A DNA stretch of 48,439 bases, taken from the NCBI GenBank assembly GCA_900764725.1, contig CAAFPB010000186.1, positions 1 to 48,439 of the forward strand, in the 5' to 3' direction. The position numbers were made by a program, and so were the translations under genes. Of the stretch, positions 1-7,192 are shown piece after piece. Source of the DNA: an uncultured Catenibacterium sp. Lineage in GTDB: Bacteria; Bacillota_I; Bacilli_A; Erysipelotrichales; Coprobacillaceae. The notes beneath the pieces are model-generated. The model was not told the DNA's origin. It did not search any database and was given only the letters and a program-made list of their open reading frames with translations. How positions within the stretch are numbered: the stretch's first letter is position 1; each line of letters begins with the position of its first letter.

Positions 1-47
1 TCCTCAAATAGTTGATTCATAATATTTGGTAGGAATAGGAATAGAAC

Positions 48-79
48 TATACTATAATAATCAAAAAGGAGTGATAAAG
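48..79 (+). promoter_or_regulatory. Probable promoter and RBS of the toxin-antitoxin pair
   Basis: A TATACT at 48-53 (or the overlapping TATAAT at 53-58) lies shortly before an AAAGGAGTG ribosome site at 66-74, with ATG at 81. A weak TTGGTA sits 16 bp upstream of TATACT. The -10 and RBS are clear; the -35 is poor, as is common where the antitoxin represses its own promoter. Confidence 0.4.
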
Positions 80-80
80 T

Positions 81-260
81 ATGGAAAACAGAACAGTAAT
101 TATTAATGGTGTATCTTATACTTGTTTAACCGATGAAGAATACGAAGATTTACAGACAGTAGCTGCGTATGAAGAAAGAAAAAAGAGTAAAGATTTCAAA
201 ACTATTAGTTTTGATGAATTCTTAAGACAAAGTGAAAAAAAGTATGGAGTCAAATTTTGA
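81..260 (+). CDS. Antitoxin of a ParE/RelE-type toxin-antitoxin pair
   Basis: A 59-residue acidic/basic protein beginning MENRTVIING. ATG at 81 is preceded by AAAGGAG at a 7-8 base distance. Its last 17 bases overlap the start of the next gene in another frame, the usual arrangement for a translationally coupled antitoxin-toxin pair. The middle is charged and helical (TDEEYEDLQTVAAYEERKK) and the C-terminus (FDEFLRQSEKKYG) looks like an antitoxin tail that would wrap the toxin. No clear DNA-binding fold is recognisable in so short a protein. The antitoxin role is inferred from size, order and the neighbouring toxin. Confidence 0.65.
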   Translation: MENRTVIINGVSYTCLTDEEYEDLQTVAAYEERKKSKDFKTISFDEFLRQSEKKYGVKF

Positions 261-543
261 TGTTAAAATTGATTCACACATTATAGAAAAAATTTATAAC
301 ATTAATTATTATAGCTATACAACATTCAAAAACTTCTCTGTAGGAGTCTTTCTAATTAGAGAATTGCAAAAAGTAAAAGAAATAGTTGAGGCAAATCCAC
401 ATATTGGCAAGAAGGTTCAAGTAAATAAATATAAGTATGTTATTTCGACTACAAAAGCAATCTTATATTATGAAATAATAGAAAATAGTAAAAATATTGT
501 TTTCTATGAATACAAACCTTTCAAACAAAACAAAGATATGTAA
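244..543 (+). CDS. ParE/RelE-superfamily toxin
   Basis: A 99-residue protein starting MESNFDVKID if ATG 244 is used; an in-frame GTG at 232 would add four residues, but ATG is preferred. The fold signature of the ParE/RelE superfamily is visible: N-terminal helices with an LQKVKEIVEANP segment, then the beta-sheet core KYKYVISTTKAILYYEI and a final NIVFYEYKP strand. Members are either mRNA interferases or gyrase poisons, and the sequence alone does not say which. It overlaps the antitoxin by 17 bp and ends at a strong bidirectional terminator, so the pair is a compact two-gene unit. Confidence is good for the superfamily, lower for activity. Confidence 0.7.
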   Translation: MESNFDVKIDSHIIEKIYNINYYSYTTFKNFSVGVFLIRELQKVKEIVEANPHIGKKVQVNKYKYVISTTKAILYYEIIENSKNIVFYEYKPFKQNKDM

Positions 544-568
544 AAAGATACCTGCGTGGTATCTTTTT
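542..568. terminator. Bidirectional terminator between toxin and nitroreductase
   Basis: A perfect 11-bp stem (AAAAAGATACC / GGTATCTTTTT) with a TGCGT loop. It ends in a T-run on either strand, so it can stop both the toxin transcript and the convergent nitroreductase transcript. Confidence 0.85.
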
Positions 569-1088
569 ACTTTGATGTATGTACTTTATTTAATAATTCT
601 TCTGTCACTTCTTTTGAAGGTAATGCTTGATCAATATGACCTATTGATAATAATGCTTCTAAACGCAGATTCTTTGGAATATGAAATATATTTCTAATAT
701 AGTCTTCAGTTGACTCTTCTGTAGATGATATTCTATTTCTTCCTTGAATCCAACAGCTACCAAGACCAAGTGATGAAGCCATATAATGCATTGTCAAGAT
801 AACATTGCTGCAATCTTCTACCCAGACATCTGTCTTGTCTTCATCACCTAATACAATAATGCAGGCACTCGCCCCTTCTAACATCTGACTTCCTGCTTTT
901 CTACATTGAGATAATTGTGTTAATAGTTTGGGATCAGTCACTACAATAAGTTCTTCTGGTTTGATATTACGACCACTTGGTGCAAGTAATCCTGCTTCTA
1001 CAATTTGATCCAATAATTCTTTTTCTACAGGTTCTCCTGTATATTTTCTATAGCTTCTTCTTTGTTTTAATAAATCTAAAAAATCCAT
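567..1088 (-). CDS. Nitroreductase family protein
   Basis: About 173 residues from ATG 1088 (MDFLDLLKQRRSYRKYT), chosen because AAAGGG sits about 8 bases upstream; the longer reading to 1112 has no ribosome site. The N-terminal RRSYRKY motif binds the FMN phosphate, APSGRNIKPEE matches the family's second FMN-contact segment, and the C-terminal half carries GLGSCWIQ followed by the RLEALLSIGHI strand. The family uses FMN and NAD(P)H to reduce nitro compounds, quinones or similar; the substrate cannot be told from sequence. It is monocistronic, convergent with the toxin, and has normal length for the short subfamily. Confidence 0.85.
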   Translation of the reverse strand: MDFLDLLKQRRSYRKYTGEPVEKELLDQIVEAGLLAPSGRNIKPEELIVVTDPKLLTQLSQCRKAGSQMLEGASACIIVLGDEDKTDVWVEDCSNVILTMHYMASSLGLGSCWIQGRNRISSTEESTEDYIRNIFHIPKNLRLEALLSIGHIDQALPSKEVTEELLNKVHTSK

Positions 1089-1171
1089 ATAATCACCCTT
1101 TCTTTCTCCCATTATAACATATTGACATGTGTTGTGGTTTTTCTATAATGAGGTAAAGGAGCGTGATACTT

Positions 1172-1978
1172 ATGCGTATGTTACGTACAATTGTATTAGA
1201 TATTCTAATTTTCATTCTTGTGAATGTATTATGTTTCTCAATGCTTTGTCCAAGTATTATTAATAGTGCTATACAGAATGATGAAATTACCCAGGAAATG
1301 ACAAATAAGGTCATGACAGTTATTAACCAATATACATACCGTCTTCCTGACATAACTATAAAAAAGATACAAGCAGATATTAGTCAGTCTGAATCTATGA
1401 ACGCATTAACAACTCACTATAGTCAGGCCATTATTAAGCAGATGGCAACAGGTGAAGAAAATAAAGAAGATATGACACCTTATATCAATAACCTCGCACA
1501 GGAATGTTTTGAGATTGTAGAGAAGGATACAGATATCACAATACCGAGTATATTAAAAACATCTCTTACTAAGCTTATTTCTTCTGGATTAATATCTCAG
1601 GGTATTGATCAATATGTAGATGAGTTTATTAGTAAACAGTCTCCAAAGAGATTAAAGATGATACAAATCTTCTATCAGTTAACACTTGATTCTAATCGTA
1701 TGATTATGGGTGTTATACTTGTTGTATTATGCTTGATTCAATTGATTATAGATAGACTATATGGTTTAACTGCATTAGGTGTAACAGGTGTATTATCTGG
1801 ACTTTGTGTAAGTTTTGTTATGCCACTCGCAATTAGTGAAGGGGCTGGCTCTTATTTGAATCGTACAGTCATCTTTGATCCATCAATACTTAGAACACCA
1901 GGAATGATGATATGTGTTATATCTGTGGTGGTAGTGATACTCGCACAACTAATCATGAGAAAAACAGCTAGAAGTTAA
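1172..1978 (+). CDS. Membrane protein of unknown function
   Basis: 268 residues from ATG 1172 (MRMLRTIVLDILIFI), with AAAGGA 11 bases upstream; a GTG at 1163 is too close to the RBS. Layout: one N-terminal membrane segment (residues about 5-27), an extracytoplasmic helical region of about 140 residues rich in polar residues (EITQEMTNKVMTVINQYTYRLPD), then three hydrophobic segments at the C-terminus (about 175-265) ending in MRKTARS. The architecture of an N-terminal anchor, large loop and C-terminal hairpin is clear, but I do not recognise the family. It stands alone between divergent and convergent neighbours and ends in its own terminator. Confidence 0.6.
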   Translation: MRMLRTIVLDILIFILVNVLCFSMLCPSIINSAIQNDEITQEMTNKVMTVINQYTYRLPDITIKKIQADISQSESMNALTTHYSQAIIKQMATGEENKEDMTPYINNLAQECFEIVEKDTDITIPSILKTSLTKLISSGLISQGIDQYVDEFISKQSPKRLKMIQIFYQLTLDSNRMIMGVILVVLCLIQLIIDRLYGLTALGVTGVLSGLCVSFVMPLAISEGAGSYLNRTVIFDPSILRTPGMMICVISVVVVILAQLIMRKTARS

Positions 1979-1993
1979 TCTAGCTGCTTTTTT
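1965..1993. terminator. Bidirectional terminator between membrane protein and arylsulfotransferase
   Basis: Inverted repeat CAGCTAGA / TCTAGCTG around a loop that contains the stop codon of the upstream gene. It is followed by CTTTTTTT on the plus strand and TTTTTCTC on the minus strand. Confidence 0.8.
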
Positions 1994-3623
1994 ATTGGAA
2001 TAAATAATCCTTTAAATCATATTGTAAGACACGATAGAGGAACTTGCCTCCTGTTGTTTGATATGTACGTAAAAGTGTACCATCTAAGTTATAAACACTC
2101 CAGCTCATCTGCATTCCACTATTCGCAATTAATTGTCCATGAAGTTCCTGTGAACTTGAGACATATGGAGAATAAGCAACTGGAATAGAAGTTACAAGAG
2201 ATACAGTTCTAGCATTTTCATCTACTAAATATTTATAGTAATAAGATGTACCGCTCTTCATTGTAAAGAAGGCATTGGTGTAGTTTGTATCATTCTGCCA
2301 GTTATAGTTACTTCTTGTGGTACTGATACAATAGTTATTGTTGAACATATAGAGATAGTATTGTCCTTTAGGTAATGAATTGTCTTCTTCATAAGTGACA
2401 TAGTGCTGTCCTGCCTGCATAGAGAAGTCACTTGTTTTTGTGAGTAGTTTAGATTCATAGCCTGTAGAATCCCAGAACTGATCTGAACCAATCATATAGT
2501 CTATAGATGGGTTTGTATAGATTGTATTGAGTTTAATGATTGTAGATGTTTCTCTAGAACTGATAATAAGAGAGTTATTACCTACTAAAGCTAAAGAGTT
2601 GATATGCATCCAGTCAAGTGTATCTGCACTTGATGGTTTTTGAGTGAGTGTATAGTAGTCCTTAAATACTGTTTTGAGATTGACTATTTCTGTTACTTCT
2701 TTTGTGGATGCATTGATAGAGATGATACGGTCTTCACTTGTTTCATCATTCTTTTTAGTTGCAAGAACTAAGAAGTTACCATCTGTATCAAAGATATAAT
2801 CATGATGTAAGCTATAGTTACCTGTACTATAGAAGTCTTTCACATATCCTGATGAATCTACACCTACAATAGATGTACTAGAAATACTATAGTACATTGT
2901 ATTGTTTTTAAATAAGAGTCTGTGAGGACGATAAGACTTAATAGGCATTTCACTACGAATCACCCCATTTTCATCATAGAAACGCATATAAGCCTTTTTC
3001 TTAGTCTCTTCAGTGACATCATTACCTAATACACAATAGAGACCATTATCCTGTAAGTCATCTTCTGAATAAGATGTTGTAGTAACTGTTTTATATTCAT
3101 TTCCACCAAGTAATTCAGGTGCATCATAAGTAAATGATAAAGTATTAATTAATTGATTTGATTTTGTATAAAGCTTTAATGTGATTGTATTAGTTTCTCC
3201 TGGAATAGCACCTACTAAACTATATTCATGAGTTTGAGTAACACCTGTAGTAGACTTAGTATTTAATGTTTGTGAATAGTCTTTATAACCATCACAAGAA
3301 ACCGTATAAGTCACATAGCTGTCTATATCTGTTGTGAAATACATATAGATACTTGTAGTGTTTGTACCATAAGGATTTTTAATAAGTAATGGTGACTGGA
3401 ATGAGAAGTTACCTGTGAGTTTAAGACGGTCTATTTGTGTTTTGATTTTATTTTGATAGCTTTCTGTATAAACAGTATCAGCATCAGTAGAAGTTCCACT
3501 TAATACAACAAAGTCTGTTTGATGTGCATCTTTACTTGATGCTTCCGATTGTACTGGAACTTTAAAAAATGCGAATACGAGTACTAAACATAGTACAACA
3601 ATTGAGATTCCTATTTTCTTCAT
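1992..3623 (-). CDS. assT: Arylsulfotransferase (ASST) family protein, exported or membrane-anchored
   Basis: 543 residues. The first 30 (MKKIGISIVVLCLVLVFAFF) form an uncleaved signal anchor or signal peptide, so the enzyme acts outside the membrane. After an N-terminal beta-sandwich (about 60-170) comes a beta-propeller with the ASST landmarks in order: a YSLHHDYIFD histidine pair, DTLDWMHINSL, SSRETSTIIKL, and AGQHYVTYEED. In the E. coli enzyme these positions supply the catalytic and sulfate-binding His and Arg residues, and all are kept here. The enzyme moves sulfate from one phenolic sulfate ester to another phenol without PAPS, a known gut activity on host and drug phenols. No dsbA/dsbB partner is adjacent. 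Start supported by AGGGGGT five bases upstream. Confidence 0.82.
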   Translation of the reverse strand: MKKIGISIVVLCLVLVFAFFKVPVQSEASSKDAHQTDFVVLSGTSTDADTVYTESYQNKIKTQIDRLKLTGNFSFQSPLLIKNPYGTNTTSIYMYFTTDIDSYVTYTVSCDGYKDYSQTLNTKSTTGVTQTHEYSLVGAIPGETNTITLKLYTKSNQLINTLSFTYDAPELLGGNEYKTVTTTSYSEDDLQDNGLYCVLGNDVTEETKKKAYMRFYDENGVIRSEMPIKSYRPHRLLFKNNTMYYSISSTSIVGVDSSGYVKDFYSTGNYSLHHDYIFDTDGNFLVLATKKNDETSEDRIISINASTKEVTEIVNLKTVFKDYYTLTQKPSSADTLDWMHINSLALVGNNSLIISSRETSTIIKLNTIYTNPSIDYMIGSDQFWDSTGYESKLLTKTSDFSMQAGQHYVTYEEDNSLPKGQYYLYMFNNNYCISTTRSNYNWQNDTNYTNAFFTMKSGTSYYYKYLVDENARTVSLVTSIPVAYSPYVSSSQELHGQLIANSGMQMSWSVYNLDGTLLRTYQTTGGKFLYRVLQYDLKDYLFQ

Positions 3624-3697
3624 AAATTACCCCCTACTTGTATTATCTTTTGAAAATTTGGGAATAATATGGGAATCTTTAAGAAGAAAACAGAAGA

Positions 3698-3842
3698 CTA
3701 TTTCATTAATTCTTTCATTTCTTTTTCAACTTCATCAGCTGAATAGACTCTTCCTGCTTTTATGTCAGCGATACCTTTTTCAATTTCTGCATCAAACTGT
3801 TCTTTAGTAAGAAGTACTATAATCTAGTGGTTTTTCATTCAT
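3698..3842 (-). pseudogene. Frameshifted RelB/DinJ-like antitoxin relic
   Basis: An AGGAGGG ribosome site (about 3850-3856) precedes ATG 3842, which reads MNEKPLDYSTSY and then stops. One base out of register the message continues cleanly as LLTKEQFDAEIEKG, IADIKAGRVYSADEV and EKEMKELMK to a TAG at 3698. The second half is typical of the C-terminus of RelB/DinJ-type antitoxins (G-x-DI-x-AGRVYSADEV). Joining both frames gives a protein of about 47 residues, so a single-base change near 3814 broke it. No RelE-like toxin follows before the arylsulfotransferase. It is therefore either an orphan relic or, less likely, a programmed frameshift. Confidence 0.65.
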
Positions 3843-3874
3843 AATCAAGCCCTCCTTTTCTTGACTCGATCATA

Positions 3875-3904
3875 TTAAAAAAAGACCTGCATTAAGCAAG
3901 TCTT
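3875..3904 (-). terminator. Terminator of the Ogt-like gene
   Basis: On the minus strand AAGACTTGC, loop TTAAT, GCAGGTCTT and a run of T's. The 9-bp stem contains one G-U pair and overlaps the last codons of the gene. Confidence 0.75.
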
Positions 3905-4422
3905 GTATCTATTCTCATACTACTGTTAATAACTGAGGCTTTTTCGAAGAGGAGAAGCTTTTTTTTCTTTTCTACACCAGAAGCATAGCCTTTTAAGTTA
4001 CCCTTAGAACCAATCACACGGTGTGAAGGGATGATTAACGCAATATGATTATGACCAATAGCACCACCAACTGCCTGTGCTGACATCTCTTTCTTATTGC
4101 CATATTTCGCAATTGCTTTCGCAATATCACCATAAGTGATTGTTTCACCATAAGGAATATGCTGGATAATAGTCCAGATCATTCTCTGGAATGGTGTACC
4201 CTGCATCTTAATAGGTGGACAGAAGTTAGGAACGATTCCATCAAAATATAAGTTTAACCAGGCAATTGTCTGATCAAAAACTGGTAAATCCTGTTCGATA
4301 GGTTCCTTTAAGATATCTGCATAATATTTATCATCTTCAAACCATAAACCAATAAGTGATTCACCATCACTTGCCATAGTAATTTCTCCAATTGGAGACT
4401 GGTATCTTTTAATATATTCCAT
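3892..4422 (-). CDS. ogt: Ogt-family methylated-DNA--cysteine methyltransferase homologue with Ser in place of the catalytic Cys
   Basis: 176 residues from ATG 4422 (MEYIKRYQSPIGEITM), with GGAGG about 8 bases upstream; the TTG at 4437 would lie inside the RBS. The N-terminal ribonuclease-H-like domain (1-85) and the C-terminal DNA-binding domain (90-165) are both present. The latter has FQRMIWTIIQHIPYGETITYGDIA, AVGGAIGHNHIALIIP and GYASGVEKK. The active-site motif, normally PCHRV, reads PSHRV (TCA codon, two bases from either Cys codon). Without that thiol it cannot accept an alkyl group by the known mechanism. It may be an alkyltransferase-like (ATL-type) lesion sensor or use another chemistry. 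The rest of the active site, including the His and Arg of the motif, is intact, which argues against simple decay. Confidence 0.85.
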   Translation of the reverse strand: MEYIKRYQSPIGEITMASDGESLIGLWFEDDKYYADILKEPIEQDLPVFDQTIAWLNLYFDGIVPNFCPPIKMQGTPFQRMIWTIIQHIPYGETITYGDIAKAIAKYGNKKEMSAQAVGGAIGHNHIALIIPSHRVIGSKGNLKGYASGVEKKKKLLLFEKASVINSSMRIDTRLA

Positions 4423-4536
4423 TATTTTTTCCTCCAAAAATAAACAAAAAAAAGCATTAGCGTACGCGAAAAGATTTCTCTTTCCTACGTATAGCTAATG
4501 CTTTGTGAATGACATGCTATAAAATATTCCTTTGTT
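4423..4536 (-). promoter_or_regulatory. Structured 5' leader of the Ogt-like gene with terminator-like hairpin
   Basis: Between the predicted start of transcription (about 4536) and ATG 4422 lies a long hairpin. The outer stem is AAAGCATTAGC / GCTAATGCTTT (4451-4461 with 4494-4504, 11 perfect pairs), an inner TACG/CGTA pairing follows, and AAAGA-GAAA-TCTTT forms the apical hairpin. On the transcribed strand the hairpin is followed directly by about eight U's, then 20-odd bases to the RBS and start codon. It is thus a terminator placed ahead of the gene, as in attenuators and riboswitches. I do not recognise a known riboswitch class. Confidence 0.5.
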
Positions 4537-4542
4537 GCTTGT

Positions 4543-4571
4543 ATTCTAACACAATTATTTCACAAGGTCAA
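4543..4571 (-). promoter_or_regulatory. Vegetative promoter of the Ogt-like gene
   Basis: On the minus strand TTGACC, 17 bases, TAGAAT: a near-consensus sigma-A promoter reading into the structured leader. Confidence 0.75.
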
Positions 4572-4572
4572 C

Positions 4573-4646
4573 TTATAGTTCATCTTCCTGCCTGATTATC
4601 TTATAGTTCATCTTCCTGCCTGATTATAGTTCATCTTCCTGCCTGA
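4573..4646. repeat. Three copies of a 23-bp tandem repeat at the 3' end of the TIM44-like gene
   Basis: Near-identical units at 4573-4595, 4601-4623 and 4624-4646, with a 5-bp insert (TTATC) after the first. On the minus strand each unit encodes the tail RQEDEL and a TAA stop. Only the copy at 4624-4646 is translated; the two others lie just past the stop. They also end a few bases from the -35 of the Ogt-gene promoter. Confidence 0.9.
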
Positions 4647-5313
4647 TTTCATCTAAGTAAATCTTGTCGTCTTCCATCTTGAAGCACCAATATTCAATAA
4701 AGATTTCTTTATTGTCCTGAGTGACTTCATTGTCTTTAATCATTCTATCTCTCATCTTACCTTCTATATAAGACCAGAAGTAGTCATCTCCTACTTCCAC
4801 AACCATTGTTTTTAAAAGTCTGATATTAGAGAGTTCATTACGTATACCTTCATACTCCCACCAGTTGAGTTTAGTTTGCCATTGGTCGAATAGTGCTGGA
4901 GAAAGATATTCTTTAAGAGTATCCATATCTTTATCATTCCATGCATTCTGGATAGCATAATAGCAACGAGTAACCTTCATGTTCATCTTCATTTCATCAA
5001 ATAATGTGTTATTCTTCTCTTTTAATTCTTTTTTCATAGCCTTATGCATAGAGATAGCTTTATATCTACGACGATATTTCGCAACACTTGAAAAACCTAA
5101 TGATATAAGAGAAAAAGTTAAAAAATTTGCAATACGTCTTTCGGGTGTATCAACATATCTTACAGGAGAAGAAGAATGATGGGATGGAGAACCACTGCTT
5201 CCTCCTCCACCTCCTCCTGATCCTCCTCCACCGCCGCCAGCTCTTGCATAAACAGGAGAAACAGAAAAACATAATATAAATACGATAAATAAACATCTAA
5301 TTAATTTCTTCAT
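4624..5313 (-). CDS. TIM44-like domain secreted or membrane protein
   Basis: 229 residues from ATG 5313 (MKKLIRCLFIVFILC) with AGGAGG just upstream; the longer reading to 5409 runs into the neighbouring gene and has no RBS. A signal peptide ends near VYARA. A Gly-rich and Ser/His-rich linker follows (about 24-60: GGGGGGSGGGGGG, SPSHHSSS), then a hydrophobic stretch (NFLTFSLISLGF) and a TIM44-like fold (about 105-229) with YAIQNAWNDKDMDTLKEYLSP and an EYWCFKMEDDKIYLDEI end. Bacterial relatives have this same Gly-rich plus TIM44 plan; their role is unclear, probably envelope-associated. The gene follows a small membrane protein gene whose 3' end it nearly touches, so the two are probably co-transcribed. 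Confidence 0.75.
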   Translation of the reverse strand: MKKLIRCLFIVFILCFSVSPVYARAGGGGGGSGGGGGGSSGSPSHHSSSPVRYVDTPERRIANFLTFSLISLGFSSVAKYRRRYKAISMHKAMKKELKEKNNTLFDEMKMNMKVTRCYYAIQNAWNDKDMDTLKEYLSPALFDQWQTKLNWWEYEGIRNELSNIRLLKTMVVEVGDDYFWSYIEGKMRDRMIKDNEVTQDNKEIFIEYWCFKMEDDKIYLDEIRQEDEL

Positions 5314-5321
5314 AAAGCCTC

Positions 5322-5582
5322 CTAAGAGATGAAAAACATAACTAATATCATGAATACCATAATACATACCAAAAAGCCAGAGACACATAGCAATAAGCCT
5401 AACCACCAAATAAGTGTTCTTGTTTTTCTAGTAAGAATAGAAAAGATAATTCCTACAAAAGAAAACACAGGACCTAGCACTATTATATCTGTATAAGAAT
5501 AAGGCGCATGATTGGCACTATAAAAATAGATTGAAAATGCTGCGATAGATAATAAACCACATATAAGTGGTATAGAATTCAT
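5322..5582 (-). CDS. Small membrane protein, DUF4190-like
   Basis: 86 residues from ATG 5582 (MNSIPLICGLLSIAAF); GTG 5591 is an alternative. There are three hydrophobic segments: 5-22, 38-56 (IIVLGPVFSFVGIIFSIL) and 63-86 (LIWWLGLLLCVSGFLVCIMVFMILVMFF). The pattern of G/I-rich segments with an RKTRTL loop recalls the small DUF4190-type integral membrane proteins, but the match is loose. No good ribosome site is visible. A TATACT at 5599-5604 lies so close that the transcript may have almost no leader. It ends 8 bp before the TIM44-like start. Confidence 0.5.
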   Translation of the reverse strand: MNSIPLICGLLSIAAFSIYFYSANHAPYSYTDIIVLGPVFSFVGIIFSILTRKTRTLIWWLGLLLCVSGFLVCIMVFMILVMFFIS

Positions 5583-5607
5583 TTTTTTCACAGATAAAGT
5601 ATAACAT

Positions 5608-5645
5608 AAAAAAAGAATGATAAGAAATATATCTTATCACTCTTT
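5608..5645 (-). terminator. Terminator of the amino-acid ABC transporter operon
   Basis: On the minus strand AAAGAGTGATAAG / CTTATCATTCTTT, 13 bp with one G-U pair, followed by T7. It sits immediately upstream of the -10 of the next gene. Confidence 0.8.
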
Positions 5646-5653
5646 AATAGGTT

Positions 5654-6415
5654 TTATTCGTACTTAGCTACGATCTTATCGTATGTACCATCTTTCTTTA
5701 AGTTAGCTAAACCTTTGTTGAACTTCTTTAATAATTCACTGTTTTCACCTTTTAATACTGCGAAACCATAGTTTGCTGGACTTTCTTTACCACAAGGAAT
5801 ATCGAAGTCTAACTGACCTGTTTTAACCATATATTTTAATACTGGATAATCTTCAAAACATGCAGCTGCTTCACCAGATTTTACTTTTTCAAACATGAAT
5901 GTAGATTCTTCTACGACTTCTAGTTTGAATCCATATTTATCTTTAATAGACTCAGCATATTTTAAACCTGCAGTAGATGTTTTTGCGACTACAGTTTTAC
6001 CCTTTAAATCTTCGTAACCTTTAATACCAGAGTCTTTCTTAACACCCATTGCAACACCTGTTTCATAATATGGGTCTGAGAAATCATATTTTCCTTTACG
6101 TTCATCAGTGATTGACATACCAGCAATTACACCATCAGCTTCACCTGATTCTAGTGCTGTACATGCAGCATCAAATCCTAATGAGTTGATCTTAATCTTG
6201 AAGTTCTGATCCTTAGCGATAGCTCTGATTAAGTCCATATCGACACCAACTAATTTACCAGAATCATCTTCCATTTCAAATGGAGGATATGTTTTATCAG
6301 TCGCAATAATATAAGTTTTTTCTTCACTCTTACTGCTAGATGTTCCTCCACATCCTACTAATGAAACTGCCATTAAACCTGCTAACATTAAAGCACCTAA
6401 TTTTTTCATTTTCAT
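5654..6415 (-). CDS. Amino-acid ABC transporter substrate-binding lipoprotein
   Basis: 253 residues. The signal peptide ends in the lipobox LVGC with Cys22, so the mature protein is lipid-anchored outside. The periplasmic-binding-protein family 3 signature is clear: IIATDKTYPPFEMEDDSGKLVGVDMDL near the N-terminus, GVIAGMSITDERKGKYDFSDPYYETG, and the C-terminal FAVLKGENSELLKKFNKGLANLKKDGTYDKI. This pattern binds polar amino acids (Gln, Arg, cystine or similar); which one is not decidable here. It is the last gene of the permease-ATPase-binding protein operon. Start chosen at ATG 6415, eight bases after GGGAGG. Confidence 0.9.
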   Translation of the reverse strand: MKMKKLGALMLAGLMAVSLVGCGGTSSSKSEEKTYIIATDKTYPPFEMEDDSGKLVGVDMDLIRAIAKDQNFKIKINSLGFDAACTALESGEADGVIAGMSITDERKGKYDFSDPYYETGVAMGVKKDSGIKGYEDLKGKTVVAKTSTAGLKYAESIKDKYGFKLEVVEESTFMFEKVKSGEAAACFEDYPVLKYMVKTGQLDFDIPCGKESPANYGFAVLKGENSELLKKFNKGLANLKKDGTYDKIVAKYE

Positions 6416-6457
6416 AATCGTTTCCTCCCTGTATATCTACACTTATGTGTTGATACC

Positions 6458-7192
6458 TTATAAAACCTTGTTTAAGAAATCTATAGTTCTTTGTTGCTGT
6501 GGATGATTGATGACATCATATGGATTACCCTGTTCTACAATATATCCACCATCCATGAATATTACTTTAGTACCTACTTCTCTCGCAAAGCCCATTTCAT
6601 GGGTAACAACAACCATTGTCATACCCTGCTTTGCAAGATCTTTCATAACCGCAAGTACTTCTCCAACCATTTCTGGGTCTAATGCACTTGTTGGTTCATC
6701 AAAAAGCATAATATCTGGTTTCATTGCAAGGGCTCTTGCAATGGCAACTCTTTGTTTCTGACCACCTGATAACTGTGTTGGATAGCTGTCTGCTTTATCC
6801 TTTAGACCAACACGATCTAATAGTTTATAAGCAGTTTCTTCTGCTTCTTCACTTGTCATCTTCTTAAGTTCAACAGGTGCTAACATAATATTTTCTTTAA
6901 CTGTCATATGTGGGAAAAGATTGAAGTGCTGGAATACCATTCCAATGTTTTCTCTTTTCTTATTGATATCAAGTTTAGGATCTGTGATATCTTCTCCATC
7001 AATAACAACACTACCACTTGTAATATCTTCTAAACGGTTTAAACATCTTAAGAATGTTGATTTACCTGATCCTGAAGGACCAATTAAACAGATAACTTCA
7101 CCTTCATTGATATCTAAAGAAATATCTTTTAAAACTTCTAGAGAACCAAAGTTCTTCTTTAAGTTTTTGACAGAGACTTTTTTATTTGCCAT
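6458..7192 (-). CDS. Polar amino-acid ABC transporter ATP-binding protein (GlnQ/HisP type)
   Basis: 244 residues with every ABC motif intact: Walker [10 protein letters not shown] at 38-46, Q-loop in [15 protein letters not shown], signature [15 protein letters not shown], Walker [15 protein letters not shown], and the H-loop VVVTHEM. The [16 protein letters not shown] stretch is diagnostic for the polar-amino-acid importer subfamily. It powers the permease encoded just upstream, whose reading frame it overlaps by 11 bp, so translation is coupled. It precedes the binding-protein gene in the same transcript. Confidence 0.93.
   Translation of the reverse strand: MANKKVSVKNLKKNFGSLEVLKDISLDINEGEVICLIGPSGSGKSTFLRCLNRLEDITSGSVVIDGEDITDPKLDINKKRENIGMVFQHFNLFPHMTVKENIMLAPVELKKMTSEEAEETAYKLLDRVGLKDKADSYPTQLSGGQKQRVAIARALAMKPDIMLFDEPTSALDPEMVGEVLAVMKDLAKQGMTMVVVTHEMGFAREVGTKVIFMDGGYIVEQGNPYDVINHPQQQRTIDFLNKVL

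Noticed and set aside
4451..4504. A tRNA or tRNA-like element
   Set aside because: The region forms one long hairpin, with no cloverleaf, T-loop or CCA-stem pattern.
5179..5260. A collagen-like repeat in the TIM44-like protein
   Set aside because: The Gly run is a homopolymer-like linker, without the regular Gly-x-y periodicity.
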